DNA from: Deltaproteobacteria bacterium
Lineage (GTDB): Bacteria; Desulfobacterota; Desulfarculia; Adiutricales; Adiutricaceae
Direction of reading: 5' to 3'
Assembly: GCA_031271165.1 (NCBI GenBank)
Contig: JAISWF010000121.1
Span: 1-49,294, forward strand
DNA: 49,294 nucleotides
Part shown: positions 16,516-25,024 of the stretch, one piece after another
Position numbering within the stretch: position 1 is the first letter of the stretch
Layout: every line of letters starts with the position of its first letter
Program-made: the position numbers and the translations under genes
The notes under the pieces: generated by a model
Seen by the model: only the letters and a program-made list of their open reading frames with translations
Databases searched by the model: none
What the model was told of the DNA's origin: nothing

Positions 16516-18690
16516 TTAGATTCTGGCCACCCCGGTCGCCTTGGCGGCTTCGGACACTGCTGCGGCCATGGATGGCACCACCCGTGGGTCGAACACGGTG
16601 GGAATGATGTTCACGTTTGAGAGCTCCTCTGGCTCTATGAGGGAAGCCAAGGCCTTGGCCGCAGCTAGTTTCATAGACTCGTTGATGGTTGCGGCCCTGA
16701 CCGAGAGGGCTCCTTTGAAAATGCCGGGAAAACCAAGGCAGTTGTTGAGCTGGTTAGGGAAGTCACTTCTACCCGTAGCCACCACGGCCGCCCCGGCGGC
16801 CAGGGCATCGGCTGGTGTTATCTCTGGGGTCGGGTTGGCCATGGCCAAGATGATAGGTTTGGGGGCCATGGAGTGGATCATGTCGGAATTGATCAGCCCT
16901 GGGCCGGAGAGACCCAGGAAAAGATCCGCCCCCTTCATGGCGTCAGCCAGTGAGCCTTTAACGCTACTCTTGTTGGTCTTGGAGGCCAGAGCCATTTTGG
17001 CCCAGTTGAGATCGTTTCGGCCACGATGGATGGCCCCCTGGCGATCGCAGACCACGATGTCACCCAGCCCTGCTGCCAGCAAAAACTCGCAGATGGCCGT
17101 ACCAGAGGCCCCTGCCCCGACCATGGCCGCCCGTATGGAGCTGAGTTCTTTGCCGACGACCTTCAGGGCGTTGAGGACCCCGGCCAGGGCGATGACTGCG
17201 GTCCCGTGCTGGTCATCGTGGAAGACTGGGATATCACAGCGCTCGATGAGTTTTCTCTCAATTTCAAAACAACGGGGAGCTGAGATGTCTTCCAAGTTTA
17301 TGCCGCCCAAATACGGGGTTAGAAGGGCAACGGCGTTCACGAATTCATCCACGTCCTGGGTGGTCAGGGCCAGAGGAAAGGAATCAATACCGGCCAGGAG
17401 CTTAAACAGGACGCTTTTACCCTCCATCACCGGCAGAGAGGCTGCAGCCCCTATGTCTCCGAGGCCCAGGACCGCACTTCCATCGGTTATGACGGCTACG
17501 GTGTTCCACTTGTTGGTCAGTTCGAAAACGCTTTCGGGCCGGCGGACTATCTCCCGGCAGGCCTGGGCTACACCTGGGGTGTAGACCAGGGCCAGATCGG
17601 CCATGTCCCGCACTGCAACCTTGGAGGCGACTTCCAGTTTGCCCTTATGCTCTGCGTGAAGCGCCAGGGAGCGGGCGTAAACGTCGGGACCGGCTCCGGT
17701 AATCGAGGCGGCGATGGAACCGCCGGCGGCGGCGGCAGACTTGGTCAGGTTGTCGCGCTCAAAGAGGGTCAAGCGCTCCAAAAGAAGGCGGTTTCGGCGG
17801 TCTAGAGCCTCATCGACCTGACCCTCCCGGGAGTAGTCGTAAAAGCCCGCCTTGGTTTTGAGGCCCAGGCGGCCTTCGGTGTTGAGCTTGGCGATGGCGG
17901 CCGGGGTTTCCCAAGCCTCACGCCCGGTCGCACGTTTTAGGGACTCGTAGATGGACTTGTAGACGTCAAGGCCGGCTTGATCGGCTACCTCGCAAGGTCC
18001 GAAGCAGGCCAGGCGAAAACCGAGGGACGATTTTACGATTCGGTCTATCTCCTCGGGTGTGGCTACGCCCTCCTCAATGAGCCTCATGACCTCGGCAACC
18101 ATGGCAAATTGGATGCGGTTGGCTACAAAGCCGGGAAAATTGGAGCAGCGGGTGGGACACTTACCCATGGCCTCCACCAACTCCAAGGCGTCTGCCAGTA
18201 CAGCCGGGCTGGTAAGGCCTGTGGGTATTATCTCTACGGCCGGGGTTATTTGCGGGGGATGGAACCAATGGGCCCCGATGACCCGTTCGGGGTTTTTGGT
18301 GACCTCGGCCAGAAGGCTTATGTCAAACGACGAGGTGTTGCTGGCCAAAATCACCTCGGGTTTAGTCCAGTTTCCGAGGTTTTTAAAAAGCTCCCTTTTT
18401 AGTTCCAAGTTCTCGAAAACGGCCTCAAAGACGACGTCAGACGTCTTGGCGGCGGCCTGGGCATCGGTGGTAAATTCCAGCTTGGAGAGGGCTGCGTCAG
18501 CCGCTGACCTGGTCAGGCGGCCAATGGATACCATCAAATCAAGACTGGCGACGATCATTGAGCGGCCTCGATCAAGCATACCCCGCTCCACGTCGGCGAG
18601 AGTGGTTGCGAAACCGTTCATGGCAGCACATTGAGCTATTCCATGGCCCATAGTACCGGCCCCGAAGACCGTCACCTTTTTAAAGTTCAT
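16516..18690 (-). CDS. Fusion protein: 3-hydroxyacyl-CoA-dehydrogenase-family domain + malic enzyme
   Basis: A 724-residue two-domain protein. Residues 1-287 are a 3-hydroxyacyl-CoA dehydrogenase-type unit: Rossmann motif VFGAGTMGHG, SNTSS at 117-121, catalytic His141 and Glu153 in HWFHPPQITPAVE, and a C-terminal domain ending GFYDYS as free-standing enzymes do. Residues 341-724 are a complete bacterial malic enzyme: YTPGV with Tyr370, Lys430 in LFKLLAG, metal ligands in NLEDI and HDDQHGTA, NAD(P) site VGAGASG, and PNQLNN. The linker 288-340 is partly helical and Ala-rich. No Met occurs between 286 and 362, so separate initiation of the second half is unlikely. The start is ATG 18690 after GAGGAGTGG. 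HWFHPP differs from the usual HFFNP, so the hydroxyacid may not be a CoA ester. Confidence 0.88.
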   Translation of the reverse strand: MNFKKVTVFGAGTMGHGIAQCAAMNGFATTLADVERGMLDRGRSMIVASLDLMVSIGRLTRSAADAALSKLEFTTDAQAAAKTSDVVFEAVFENLELKRELFKNLGNWTKPEVILASNTSSFDISLLAEVTKNPERVIGAHWFHPPQITPAVEIIPTGLTSPAVLADALELVEAMGKCPTRCSNFPGFVANRIQFAMVAEVMRLIEEGVATPEEIDRIVKSSLGFRLACFGPCEVADQAGLDVYKSIYESLKRATGREAWETPAAIAKLNTEGRLGLKTKAGFYDYSREGQVDEALDRRNRLLLERLTLFERDNLTKSAAAAGGSIAASITGAGPDVYARSLALHAEHKGKLEVASKVAVRDMADLALVYTPGVAQACREIVRRPESVFELTNKWNTVAVITDGSAVLGLGDIGAAASLPVMEGKSVLFKLLAGIDSFPLALTTQDVDEFVNAVALLTPYLGGINLEDISAPRCFEIERKLIERCDIPVFHDDQHGTAVIALAGVLNALKVVGKELSSIRAAMVGAGASGTAICEFLLAAGLGDIVVCDRQGAIHRGRNDLNWAKMALASKTNKSSVKGSLADAMKGADLFLGLSGPGLINSDMIHSMAPKPIILAMANPTPEITPADALAAGAAVVATGRSDFPNQLNNCLGFPGIFKGALSVRAATINESMKLAAAKALASLIEPEELSNVNIIPTVFDPRVVPSMAAAVSEAAKATGVARI

Positions 18691-18733
18691 TTTTATCCAC
18701 TCCTCAGAAGGGTTATCCATCAATGGCTGATCG

Positions 18734-19507
18734 TCAATGAGCGGTCCAGCCGCCGTCCACGTAGAGGACTGTGCCGGTGACCATGTCGGAGGCGGCAGAT
18801 GCCAAAAAGACAATGGCCCCGGTCAGATCCTCGATTTTGGCCAACCTGGGGATAAGAAGCTTAGAGTCCACGTAGTCCTTGAAGGCTTGGTCCTTAAACA
18901 TCGGTTCCGTAAGCGGGGTCAGAAGGAAGGTGGGGGCCAGGGAGTTGACGCGGACACCGTACTTGGACCACTCCAGGGCAAGGACTCGGGAAATTTGATC
19001 TAGTCCGCCTTTGCTGGAACAGTAAGCCGCCCTGTACAAAAGGCCCCGGCTACCGGCTTGGGAGGAGATGTTAATAATCTTGCCGTAGCCGCGGGCGATC
19101 ATGGAGCGGCCAACGGCCTGGCAGCAAAAGAAGCTGCCCTTGAGGTTAACGGATTGGACCAGATCCCAGGCCGCCTCGGTCACCTCTTCGGCCTTCTGAG
19201 GGACGTTGACCCCGGCGCTGTTGACCAGGATGTCGATGGGCCCCTCATCGGCCAGAACGCTTTCCACCATCTCGTCAATCTTGGTCTTGACAGTTATGTC
19301 GACTTGGCGCCAAGCGGTCTTGACGCTGCAATAGGCCGCAATTTTTCCGGCCAGCTCTGGCAGCGCCTCGGCTTTGAGATCGCAGAGGACCACATCCGCT
19401 CCCTGCCCGGCCAAGGCTTCGGCTGAAGCCAGGCCTATGCCGCTGGCCGCCCCGGTGACGAGGGCCCTGCGGCCTTTTAGATCGAGCATTGAGACTACGT
19501 TTGACAT
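18734..19507 (-). CDS. Short-chain dehydrogenase/reductase (SDR), hydroxyacid or polyol type
   Basis: Classical NAD(P)-dependent SDR, 257 residues. It has the TGAASGIG cofactor motif, NSAGV, the catalytic Ser in ISSQAG, YCSSK (Tyr and Lys) and the C-terminal SDMVTGTVLYVDGG. Asp at the end of beta-2 (LCDLK) suggests preference for NAD. The start is ATG 19507, five bases after GGAG; a TTG one codon upstream would sit too close to the ribosome binding site. It lies between the LarA-family gene and the fused enzyme. By resemblance it could be a gluconate/glycerol-type or 2- or 3-hydroxyacid dehydrogenase; the substrate is unresolved. Confidence 0.9.
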   Translation of the reverse strand: MSNVVSMLDLKGRRALVTGAASGIGLASAEALAGQGADVVLCDLKAEALPELAGKIAAYCSVKTAWRQVDITVKTKIDEMVESVLADEGPIDILVNSAGVNVPQKAEEVTEAAWDLVQSVNLKGSFFCCQAVGRSMIARGYGKIINISSQAGSRGLLYRAAYCSSKGGLDQISRVLALEWSKYGVRVNSLAPTFLLTPLTEPMFKDQAFKDYVDSKLLIPRLAKIEDLTGAIVFLASAASDMVTGTVLYVDGGWTAH

Positions 19508-19647
19508 CAATTCTCCTTTGGCGGGGTGAAAATAATTCGCCGTCCAAGATAAACGTATATCGGACCAGCGATTATTGAATTGATCAACAAGGCGCCGGTT
19601 TTTAGACCAGATAAAAAAAAGAAAATTTATCAGCCGGCTGGTGGGGC

Positions 19648-20910
19648 TTAGGCCGCTGGAACCAGCTCGGGCAAAGTCGAGCCCCCGTAGGGCATGACCA
19701 AGACTTTGCCGCCGGGTCCAACACGGTCCAAGGCCGCCTTCAGGGCTCCGTCAAGGTCATGAAAAGGTTTGACAAAAAGTTTCTCCGCTGTTGCCTCTGG
19801 GAGTTTGGAGACCAAAAAAACATCACATCTTTGAAGGACCAGGGCAATGGCAGCGGCCTTGTGGCCGCCGAGCTCGAAATCGGCCTTGACCCGCTCAATG
19901 AGATCCTTGGGGTTGGCGGCCTCGTTTAGCCACCTTTCGAAGACGGCCTCACCGAAACCCTCCTCACAAGCCCCAACCCAGACGATGACCCCTCCTGGAC
20001 GAACGGCCTTGGCGGCGTTGTCGAGGGCTTTCTGGGCCTGGTAGACATTTATGTCCTTGGGAAAACCTCCGGCGGAGACCAAAATCACGTCGGCCCCTGG
20101 AGCGGGAACGACCGCCTGGGAAAAAGCGTCGAGGGCTTGGCAGGCCTTACGGTGGGCCAGGCGGTGATGGCCGGCGAAGGCGGCCCGAATTGTCTTGTCC
20201 TCGCCCAAGACGACATTGACGATGAAGTCCAAAGAAAGATGATTCGTTAGTTCCTCCAGGTCCTCCCGGACAGGATTGCCGTCTAACACCCCGGCCCTCG
20301 CATTCGGCAGGACCATCATGGAATGGTTATTGCGGATGGCCTGGTGGCTGGAGACGCCGGGCAGGATGGCCTTGACTCCTCCGCTGTAGCCTGCAAAATA
20401 ATGGTATTCGACGTTTCCGAGGGCGATCCGGCGGTCAGCGTTGGCCACCTCCTCGAAAACGTCGATGGGAGTGCCCCGGCTGGTCGTCCCCAGGAGGCGG
20501 CACCTGCAGGGGTCGTGATCGATTACCCGGTAACGCTTGTATACCTCCGGGCCGACAAGTTTGGACGCCTCCTCGGGAGAATGGCTGCGGTGGATGCCCA
20601 GGGCCAGAACAATGACCACATCGCAGTCGGGAACCCCGGCCCTCGCTACTTCGGACAGAACCCCAGGCAATATGGCAGCCGAGGGGCAGGGCCGGGTTAT
20701 GTCCGAGGTAACGATGGCCACTTTCTCGCCGGGCTTGAGTAGCTCGCTTAGCTTAGGGGTACCGACGGGAAACTCCAGCGCAGATCGGACCAGCTCCTCA
20801 GCGGGTTTGGCCGCAGCCAGGGATTTGGGTATTAGCCAGCCGCCGAAGTTATCATCGTTTAAGGCGGCCTGAAGCGTCCCATGGCCATATTTGAGGGTGA
20901 TTTTCACCAT
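19648..20910 (-). CDS. Nickel-dependent lactate racemase (LarA) family protein
   Basis: Cytoplasmic 2-hydroxyacid racemase/epimerase of the LarA family, which uses a nickel-pincer nucleotide. All key residues seem present by alignment in the mind: TSDITRP, His107 in GIHRSH, His170 in EYHYFAGYSGG, Lys180 (the residue that holds the cofactor), and His196 in RNNH. The start is ATG 20910, with GGGAGAG upstream, giving 420 residues; the frame is open to 21003 without similarity. No larB, larC or larE cofactor genes are in the window, so the cofactor must be made from elsewhere if the enzyme is active. Known LarA relatives act on lactate, malate and sugar acids; substrate here is unknown. Confidence 0.88.
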   Translation of the reverse strand: MVKITLKYGHGTLQAALNDDNFGGWLIPKSLAAAKPAEELVRSALEFPVGTPKLSELLKPGEKVAIVTSDITRPCPSAAILPGVLSEVARAGVPDCDVVIVLALGIHRSHSPEEASKLVGPEVYKRYRVIDHDPCRCRLLGTTSRGTPIDVFEEVANADRRIALGNVEYHYFAGYSGGVKAILPGVSSHQAIRNNHSMMVLPNARAGVLDGNPVREDLEELTNHLSLDFIVNVVLGEDKTIRAAFAGHHRLAHRKACQALDAFSQAVVPAPGADVILVSAGGFPKDINVYQAQKALDNAAKAVRPGGVIVWVGACEEGFGEAVFERWLNEAANPKDLIERVKADFELGGHKAAAIALVLQRCDVFLVSKLPEATAEKLFVKPFHDLDGALKAALDRVGPGGKVLVMPYGGSTLPELVPAA

Positions 20911-20944
20911 CAGAGTTCTCTCCCAGTCGGTTCTCTGGACCCTG

Positions 20945-21619
20945 TCAACCCGCCAAGGGAGGAAGACCCAAGACGCCTCGCAGCTGGGCCACGCCGGATT
21001 CAAGGCTGGTCAGGACGGGCTTTTTGACGTCGGTGAGAAGCGGAAGCAGCTTGTACATCGACCCCTGGGCCAAGACGATAACGTCGTTGGTTTCGGCGGC
21101 CTTGTTGATTGTGTTGATGACGATCTCGTTGTGCTTGGCCTGATCACCGGTCTTAAGGAGGGCGTCATAGGCCCCCTCGCAGAAACAGCGCTCCACGGTC
21201 ACGTCTTTTCCGGCCTTGCGGCCCATAGCTTCAACCAGTTGGCTGCTGGGTTCCACGGTCGAGATGGCGGTTGCAATGACGGCGATTTTCGAGCCCAAGC
21301 GAACGGCCTGCTCGGCCATGGGTTGATCGACTTTGACGTAGGGGATTTTCAGCATGGGCTGGATCAAATCCACGGCCCCGGCCACAGAGGAACACTGATT
21401 GAGGATGGCATCCACGCCCATGCTCTGGGCAGAGAAGGCGTACAAGGCCATACGCTGGGTGACTCCTTCGGTCCTTTTTTTGTTGGCCAAAGATTCAGCG
21501 AGGAGACTGTCGTCGATGATGTTAATCATCTCGACCTCGGGGAGGAATTTTTTGAACAAGACCTTGAAATCTTCGACCGAGTAGAGGAAGGTATGGATAA
21601 TGGCGACTTTCTTTGTCAT
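20945..21619 (-). CDS. Aspartate/glutamate racemase superfamily protein, one-cysteine type
   Basis: A 224-residue protein of the Asp/Glu/hydantoin racemase superfamily. The first catalytic position is kept (Cys76 in ILNQCSSV). The second position, where classical racemases have a Cys in a G-C-T/G context, reads VIVLAQGSMYKL (residues 180-191) with no Cys. The protein therefore probably does not use the usual two-base mechanism; one-Cys relatives include decarboxylases and isomerases. I recall uncharacterised relatives with a similar LAQ-SM motif, so this may mark a subfamily. It lies between pgk and larA-like genes in the LacI-controlled cluster. Function is inferred only at superfamily level. 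Confidence 0.85.
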   Translation of the reverse strand: MTKKVAIIHTFLYSVEDFKVLFKKFLPEVEMINIIDDSLLAESLANKKRTEGVTQRMALYAFSAQSMGVDAILNQCSSVAGAVDLIQPMLKIPYVKVDQPMAEQAVRLGSKIAVIATAISTVEPSSQLVEAMGRKAGKDVTVERCFCEGAYDALLKTGDQAKHNEIVINTINKAAETNDVIVLAQGSMYKLLPLLTDVKKPVLTSLESGVAQLRGVLGLPPLAG

Positions 21620-21830
21620 TATGGTGAACTCCTTAAATGACCACTTATGGGTATGTGGGTTTCGAGCCTGGCCGGGGAGGTCTTGGGATTGATTTCCCTG
21701 AGCCTAACGTAATTAATCGTTAAAACCGGTTTTTCTCCTGGCCGGCCGCCAGCTCCTGGAAAGCAAGAGGAAGCATTCAATCAGGAGCCGGGATTTGGCC
21801 AGCCGCCTTTGGTTAAACGTTTTGACCCAC

Positions 21831-23090
21831 TCACCTCAGCTGAGGTGGGCGCCAAGCCCGCTGCATGGCCTCAATGAGCGGCAGCTTTTTTCCCGACAGG
21901 TACTGGACCAAGGCGCCGCCGGCCGTACAGACCATGTCCAGACGGCTGGTGTCGATGAGGGACTGGGCGGCGGTGACGGTGTCGCCTCCGCCAATGACGG
22001 TGAAGGCCGGCGAGTCGGCCAAAGCCTGCCACAATTCACGGGTGGAAAGGCTGAACAAAGGTTCCTCGTAGCGGCCGGAGGGGCCATTTACGAAGACCGT
22101 GCCGGCCTTGGCTATGGTCTGCTTATATGCCGCTATGGTCAGCGAGCCCAGATCCTGGTAGAGCTCGGCAGCCATGGCCGGGTTGACCAGGACTTCAACT
22201 CTGGCGCCGCCAGACTCGAAAGCCAAATCCATCGGCATGACTATCTTGTCTTGATGACGCTCCAAATGACCTTTGGCCTCGGTTATGAAGCCTTCAAGGC
22301 CCAAGTCCTTGAGGAACTTGGCGTTGGCTGCCCCAAGCTCAATTCCGGAGGCCGCCAGAAATACGTTGGCGGTTACCCCGGCCGTAAGGACGGTGTCGGC
22401 TGACCCGTTGGCCAGGACCTCGCCCAGCATCCCGAAAGCGTCGGAGATTTTTGCCCCCCCCAAAAGAAAGACGCAAGGGCGGCGTGGACCACGCATGACC
22501 TTGTTGAGGGCCGAGACCTCGTCGAAAAACAAGTGACCAGCGGCTGAAGGGAGGAACTCCTGGAAGGCCACCATGGAAGGCGAGGAACGATGGGCGGCGG
22601 AGAAGGCGTCGTTGACGTAGGCCTCAGCCAGACTGGCCAGAGAGCGGACCAGATAAGTCGAGGCCATTTGGGCCGGGATGAGTTTGACAGAGTTCTCGAA
22701 GGTCGAGATCTCCTCGGCCAGATAACGAAGATTACCCAAAAGCAAAGCCTCTCCAGGGGCCAAGGCTCGGATAGCCGCCTGGGCAGCTGGACCACATGGG
22801 TCGTCGATGTGACTTACCGGCCAACCCAGCTTGGATGTGAGTTTTTCAGCGTGCTCGGTCAAGGGGATGAGGTTTTGATAGTCGAGACTGTCGCCCTGGT
22901 GGGCAATTATGACTATCTTGGCTTGGCGCTCCTTGAGCGTCCGAAGGGTCGGCAAGCTCATGTTGAGCCGGTTTTCGTTTTTGATTCGTCTGGTGCCCGA
23001 ATCAATGGGCGAATTTATGTCCAGGCGGGTCAGAACGGTCTTGCCAGCCAGCTCGATGTCATCGAGGTTGTTTATCTTTAGCTCGCTCAT
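21831..23090 (-). CDS. pgk: Archaeal-type phosphoglycerate kinase homologue with altered substrate site
   Basis: A 419-residue PGK-fold kinase that would transfer phosphate from an acyl-phosphate to ADP. It resembles archaeal rather than bacterial PGKs: RLDINSPID (Asp24, Asn26), IVIIAHQG, YVNDAFSAAHRSSPS (Arg168), and a C-terminal GGGDTVTAA followed by TAGGALVQYLSGKKLP. Arg41 and Arg122 are present. The HxxR motif that contributes an Arg to substrate binding (HQSRPG in archaea as I recall) reads H64-Q-G-D67, an Arg-to-Asp change. ATG 23090 was chosen because family similarity starts there. It follows the type II GAPDH gene by 79 bases. Either 3-phosphoglycerate or, more likely in my view, another acyl phosphate is the substrate. 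Confidence 0.88.
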   Translation of the reverse strand: MSELKINNLDDIELAGKTVLTRLDINSPIDSGTRRIKNENRLNMSLPTLRTLKERQAKIVIIAHQGDSLDYQNLIPLTEHAEKLTSKLGWPVSHIDDPCGPAAQAAIRALAPGEALLLGNLRYLAEEISTFENSVKLIPAQMASTYLVRSLASLAEAYVNDAFSAAHRSSPSMVAFQEFLPSAAGHLFFDEVSALNKVMRGPRRPCVFLLGGAKISDAFGMLGEVLANGSADTVLTAGVTANVFLAASGIELGAANAKFLKDLGLEGFITEAKGHLERHQDKIVMPMDLAFESGGARVEVLVNPAMAAELYQDLGSLTIAAYKQTIAKAGTVFVNGPSGRYEEPLFSLSTRELWQALADSPAFTVIGGGDTVTAAQSLIDTSRLDMVCTAGGALVQYLSGKKLPLIEAMQRAWRPPQLR

Positions 23091-23169
23091 GGGATCTCTT
23101 ACGCCTGTTGAGGCTTTAAGGCCGGGGCGGTGGTGAGCCGCCCCTGGTTGGGGTCTGGAAAAAGGCTTT

Positions 23170-24195
23170 TTAGAGCCATTTGCCCAGGCCCAGGTAACTG
23201 TTAGTGGCAGCGGTAGCGCTCTCACGGTCGGGCTGAGTCTTGAGGGCGGCCCTGATGGCGTCAATGGTCTCAGGTATGGTCACCGACTCTTGGGGGATGT
23301 TGATGGCGTACATTATGTCCCGGCCAGATTTGACCACCGTGTCGGTCCAGAGGGCCACCTCGTACATATCCCCTCTGGGATTGCCCAAATCCCGGGCATA
23401 CCTGAAAAGAGAGGCGTTACCTAGAAAACCTTCGGCCAAGCTGACAACCCTGACCCGGGGGTGCTTTTTGAAGAGGGCAATGGTTTCATCAATGCTTATG
23501 TCCTTTTTGGGGGTGGCCAAAACAGTGATGATGTGGCCATGGGTAACCGGCGTGTGAACCAGGATTCCCGTGGCTTCCACATGGGGCATGACCGTCATCA
23601 GGTCTTCAGCCTGGTGGCTCGGGGCCTTGTCGACTTGAAGGGCGTTGGTCAGACCACGGTGGTAATCACCGGGGTCGGCCACCCGCCTGATAATGGTTAT
23701 GGCCACCTTTTCGATCCCCACAGCTCTGTCGAGGTGATCCACGGTCCGGATGAGGCCGGTGGTGTTGCAGCTGGTGAGTTTGAGGAAGTCGGCGCCCAAG
23801 CCCTTTTCGTAATTGGCGTAACCGTGAAAGAAGACGTCGGCGACCGAGTTCTTCTCGCCGCCCTGGAAGACCGCTTTCTTACCAAGCTTTTTATAAATCT
23901 CCTTGTTGGCCGCTCCGATGCCGCCGGGGGAAGAGTCCAAAACGATGTCCACTTGACCAACCAGATCTTCGAAACCGCCCGAGACGGGTATCCCGGCCGC
24001 CTCAAGTTTGGCCTTACCGTCGGCTGTCGCCGAAAAAAGCTTGTAGGGCATGCCTTTCTCTTTGAGGGCCCGCACTGCCAGGGTCGGAGCCACGTCGGCA
24101 ACACCTATGAGCTCCATGTCCTTTTGCAGGGCCACCCCATCGGCCAATCTCTGGCCAATGACTCCGTAACCAGCTACCGCAACCTTAATTGTCAT
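23170..24195 (-). CDS. Type II (archaeal-type) glyceraldehyde-3-phosphate dehydrogenase homologue
   Basis: NAD(P)-dependent phosphorylating aldehyde dehydrogenase, 341 residues, of the type II family normal in archaea and rare in bacteria. Seen: Rossmann start IKVAVAGYGVIGQRLA, catalytic Cys143 in TSCNTTGL, RRVADPGD, and a His pair (His219/221) at the expected catalytic-base site. The segment that reads SHHGPD in archaeal enzymes as I remember them reads SHQAED here (193-198). The start is the second of two adjacent ATGs (24195), six bases after AAGGAGTCG. It is the first gene of the cluster and sits about 100 bases below a LacI-type operator. The altered pocket together with the altered PGK suggests another aldehyde than glyceraldehyde 3-phosphate. 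Confidence 0.87.
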   Translation of the reverse strand: MTIKVAVAGYGVIGQRLADGVALQKDMELIGVADVAPTLAVRALKEKGMPYKLFSATADGKAKLEAAGIPVSGGFEDLVGQVDIVLDSSPGGIGAANKEIYKKLGKKAVFQGGEKNSVADVFFHGYANYEKGLGADFLKLTSCNTTGLIRTVDHLDRAVGIEKVAITIIRRVADPGDYHRGLTNALQVDKAPSHQAEDLMTVMPHVEATGILVHTPVTHGHIITVLATPKKDISIDETIALFKKHPRVRVVSLAEGFLGNASLFRYARDLGNPRGDMYEVALWTDTVVKSGRDIMYAINIPQESVTIPETIDAIRAALKTQPDRESATAATNSYLGLGKWL

Positions 24196-24287
24196 CATCG
24201 ACTCCTTCATGCTTTTTTGATGGTCAGGGCCCTCGACGTTGGACTCCCCGGTCTGGCCGTGGTCACGACGGGACAGGCCCCATTTAA

Positions 24288-24305
24288 AATGTAATCGGTT
24301 ACATT
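24288..24305. promoter_or_regulatory. LacI-family operator O1
   Basis: AATGTAATCGGTTACATT, an 18-bp palindrome with two central mismatched positions and the central CG typical of LacI/GalR operators. It is about 93 bases upstream of the GAPDH-like start, suited to blocking transcription. Confidence 0.75.
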
Positions 24306-24698
24306 TTTCCTAGAGAAAAAATGGCGCCACATTGTCTTGTTACAAGGACTAATAATGTGCCAAAATCTATTTCTTGAGGAAGTTATATTAAAAAAATTAT
24401 TTATCTTTTGCCGATAAAAATAAAATTTAATAAAAATTTGATTGCTTTAATTTAGATATCGCAGTTTTTTTCTTTAAAAATAAAACGTAAAACTAGATTT
24501 GCTACGTCAATGATTTTTAAGGCTCAAACCAGTCCGTTCTTCCAAGGCTTGAGGCAAGCGAAAAAATATTTAGAAATATATCTAGTCGGTGCAGCCATCA
24601 TCGGAAACAGCATTTCCCAATTAGTCTCCAGCACTCACAGCCGCTAGGAAGGTATTTGGCTGGCCGTGGTCCCCTCCAAAAAACTGAAGTATCCACTC

Positions 24699-24716
24699 AA
24701 GGTAATCGGTTACATT
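24699..24716. promoter_or_regulatory. LacI-family operator O2
   Basis: AAGGTAATCGGTTACATT, same core as O1 (GTAATCGGTTAC). Its centre is 411 bases from that of O1. A minus-strand TTGACA directly abuts its right edge (24716-24721), so a promoter may overlap it, although no good -10 was found at the right distance. Confidence 0.7.
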
Positions 24717-24973
24717 GTCAAAAAATTTTTATTAGATGACCGGTTTTTTTCCCCCGACCAAGCTTGTTGTTTCTTTCAAGCTTAGATTTTATCAAAAATA
24801 ATAGAGGAAATTGCAACCGCCAGTGAGGCCGTTACCGGTAACTGGCTTTAACGTTTTTTCCATGCCCCTCACATACCCATAACACCAGATGCGCAGCCTT
24901 CAGCGAGATGGACAATCAGTTTGGCGTAGTTGATGACCAGCCAAAAGGGGATTAGGTGTCAAAAAATACCTGA

Positions 24974-24991
24974 CAGGTAACCGGTTACATT
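24974..24991. promoter_or_regulatory. LacI-family operator O3
   Basis: CAGGTAACCGGTTACATT, containing the perfect 12-bp palindrome GTAACCGGTTAC. Its centre is 275 bases from that of O2 and it lies just downstream of the promoter at 25025-25053 on the minus strand, an arrangement fitting repression and possible looping with O1 and O2. Confidence 0.75.
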
Positions 24992-25024
24992 AAGGTATGT
25001 AACTTTATTTTTTTTCGTTTTTTT

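Noticed and set aside
16541-17584. A 347-codon plus-strand open frame opposite the malic enzyme domain.
   Set aside because: It is the antisense shadow of a conserved gene in GC-rich DNA; it has no family features and no ribosome binding site. The same applies to long antisense frames at 20891-21640 and 46899-47582.
16516-18690. The two-domain enzyme as an artefact of a missed stop between two genes.
   Set aside because: The frame is continuous, the linker contains no Met for about 75 residues and no internal ribosome binding site was seen, so a true fusion is the simpler reading; only read-level checking could overturn this.
24831-24842. GTTACCGGTAAC palindrome considered as a fourth LacI operator.
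   Set aside because: Its half sites are in the opposite order (GTTACC-GGTAAC against GTAACC-GGTTAC), so the same protein is not expected to bind; it may still be a different site.
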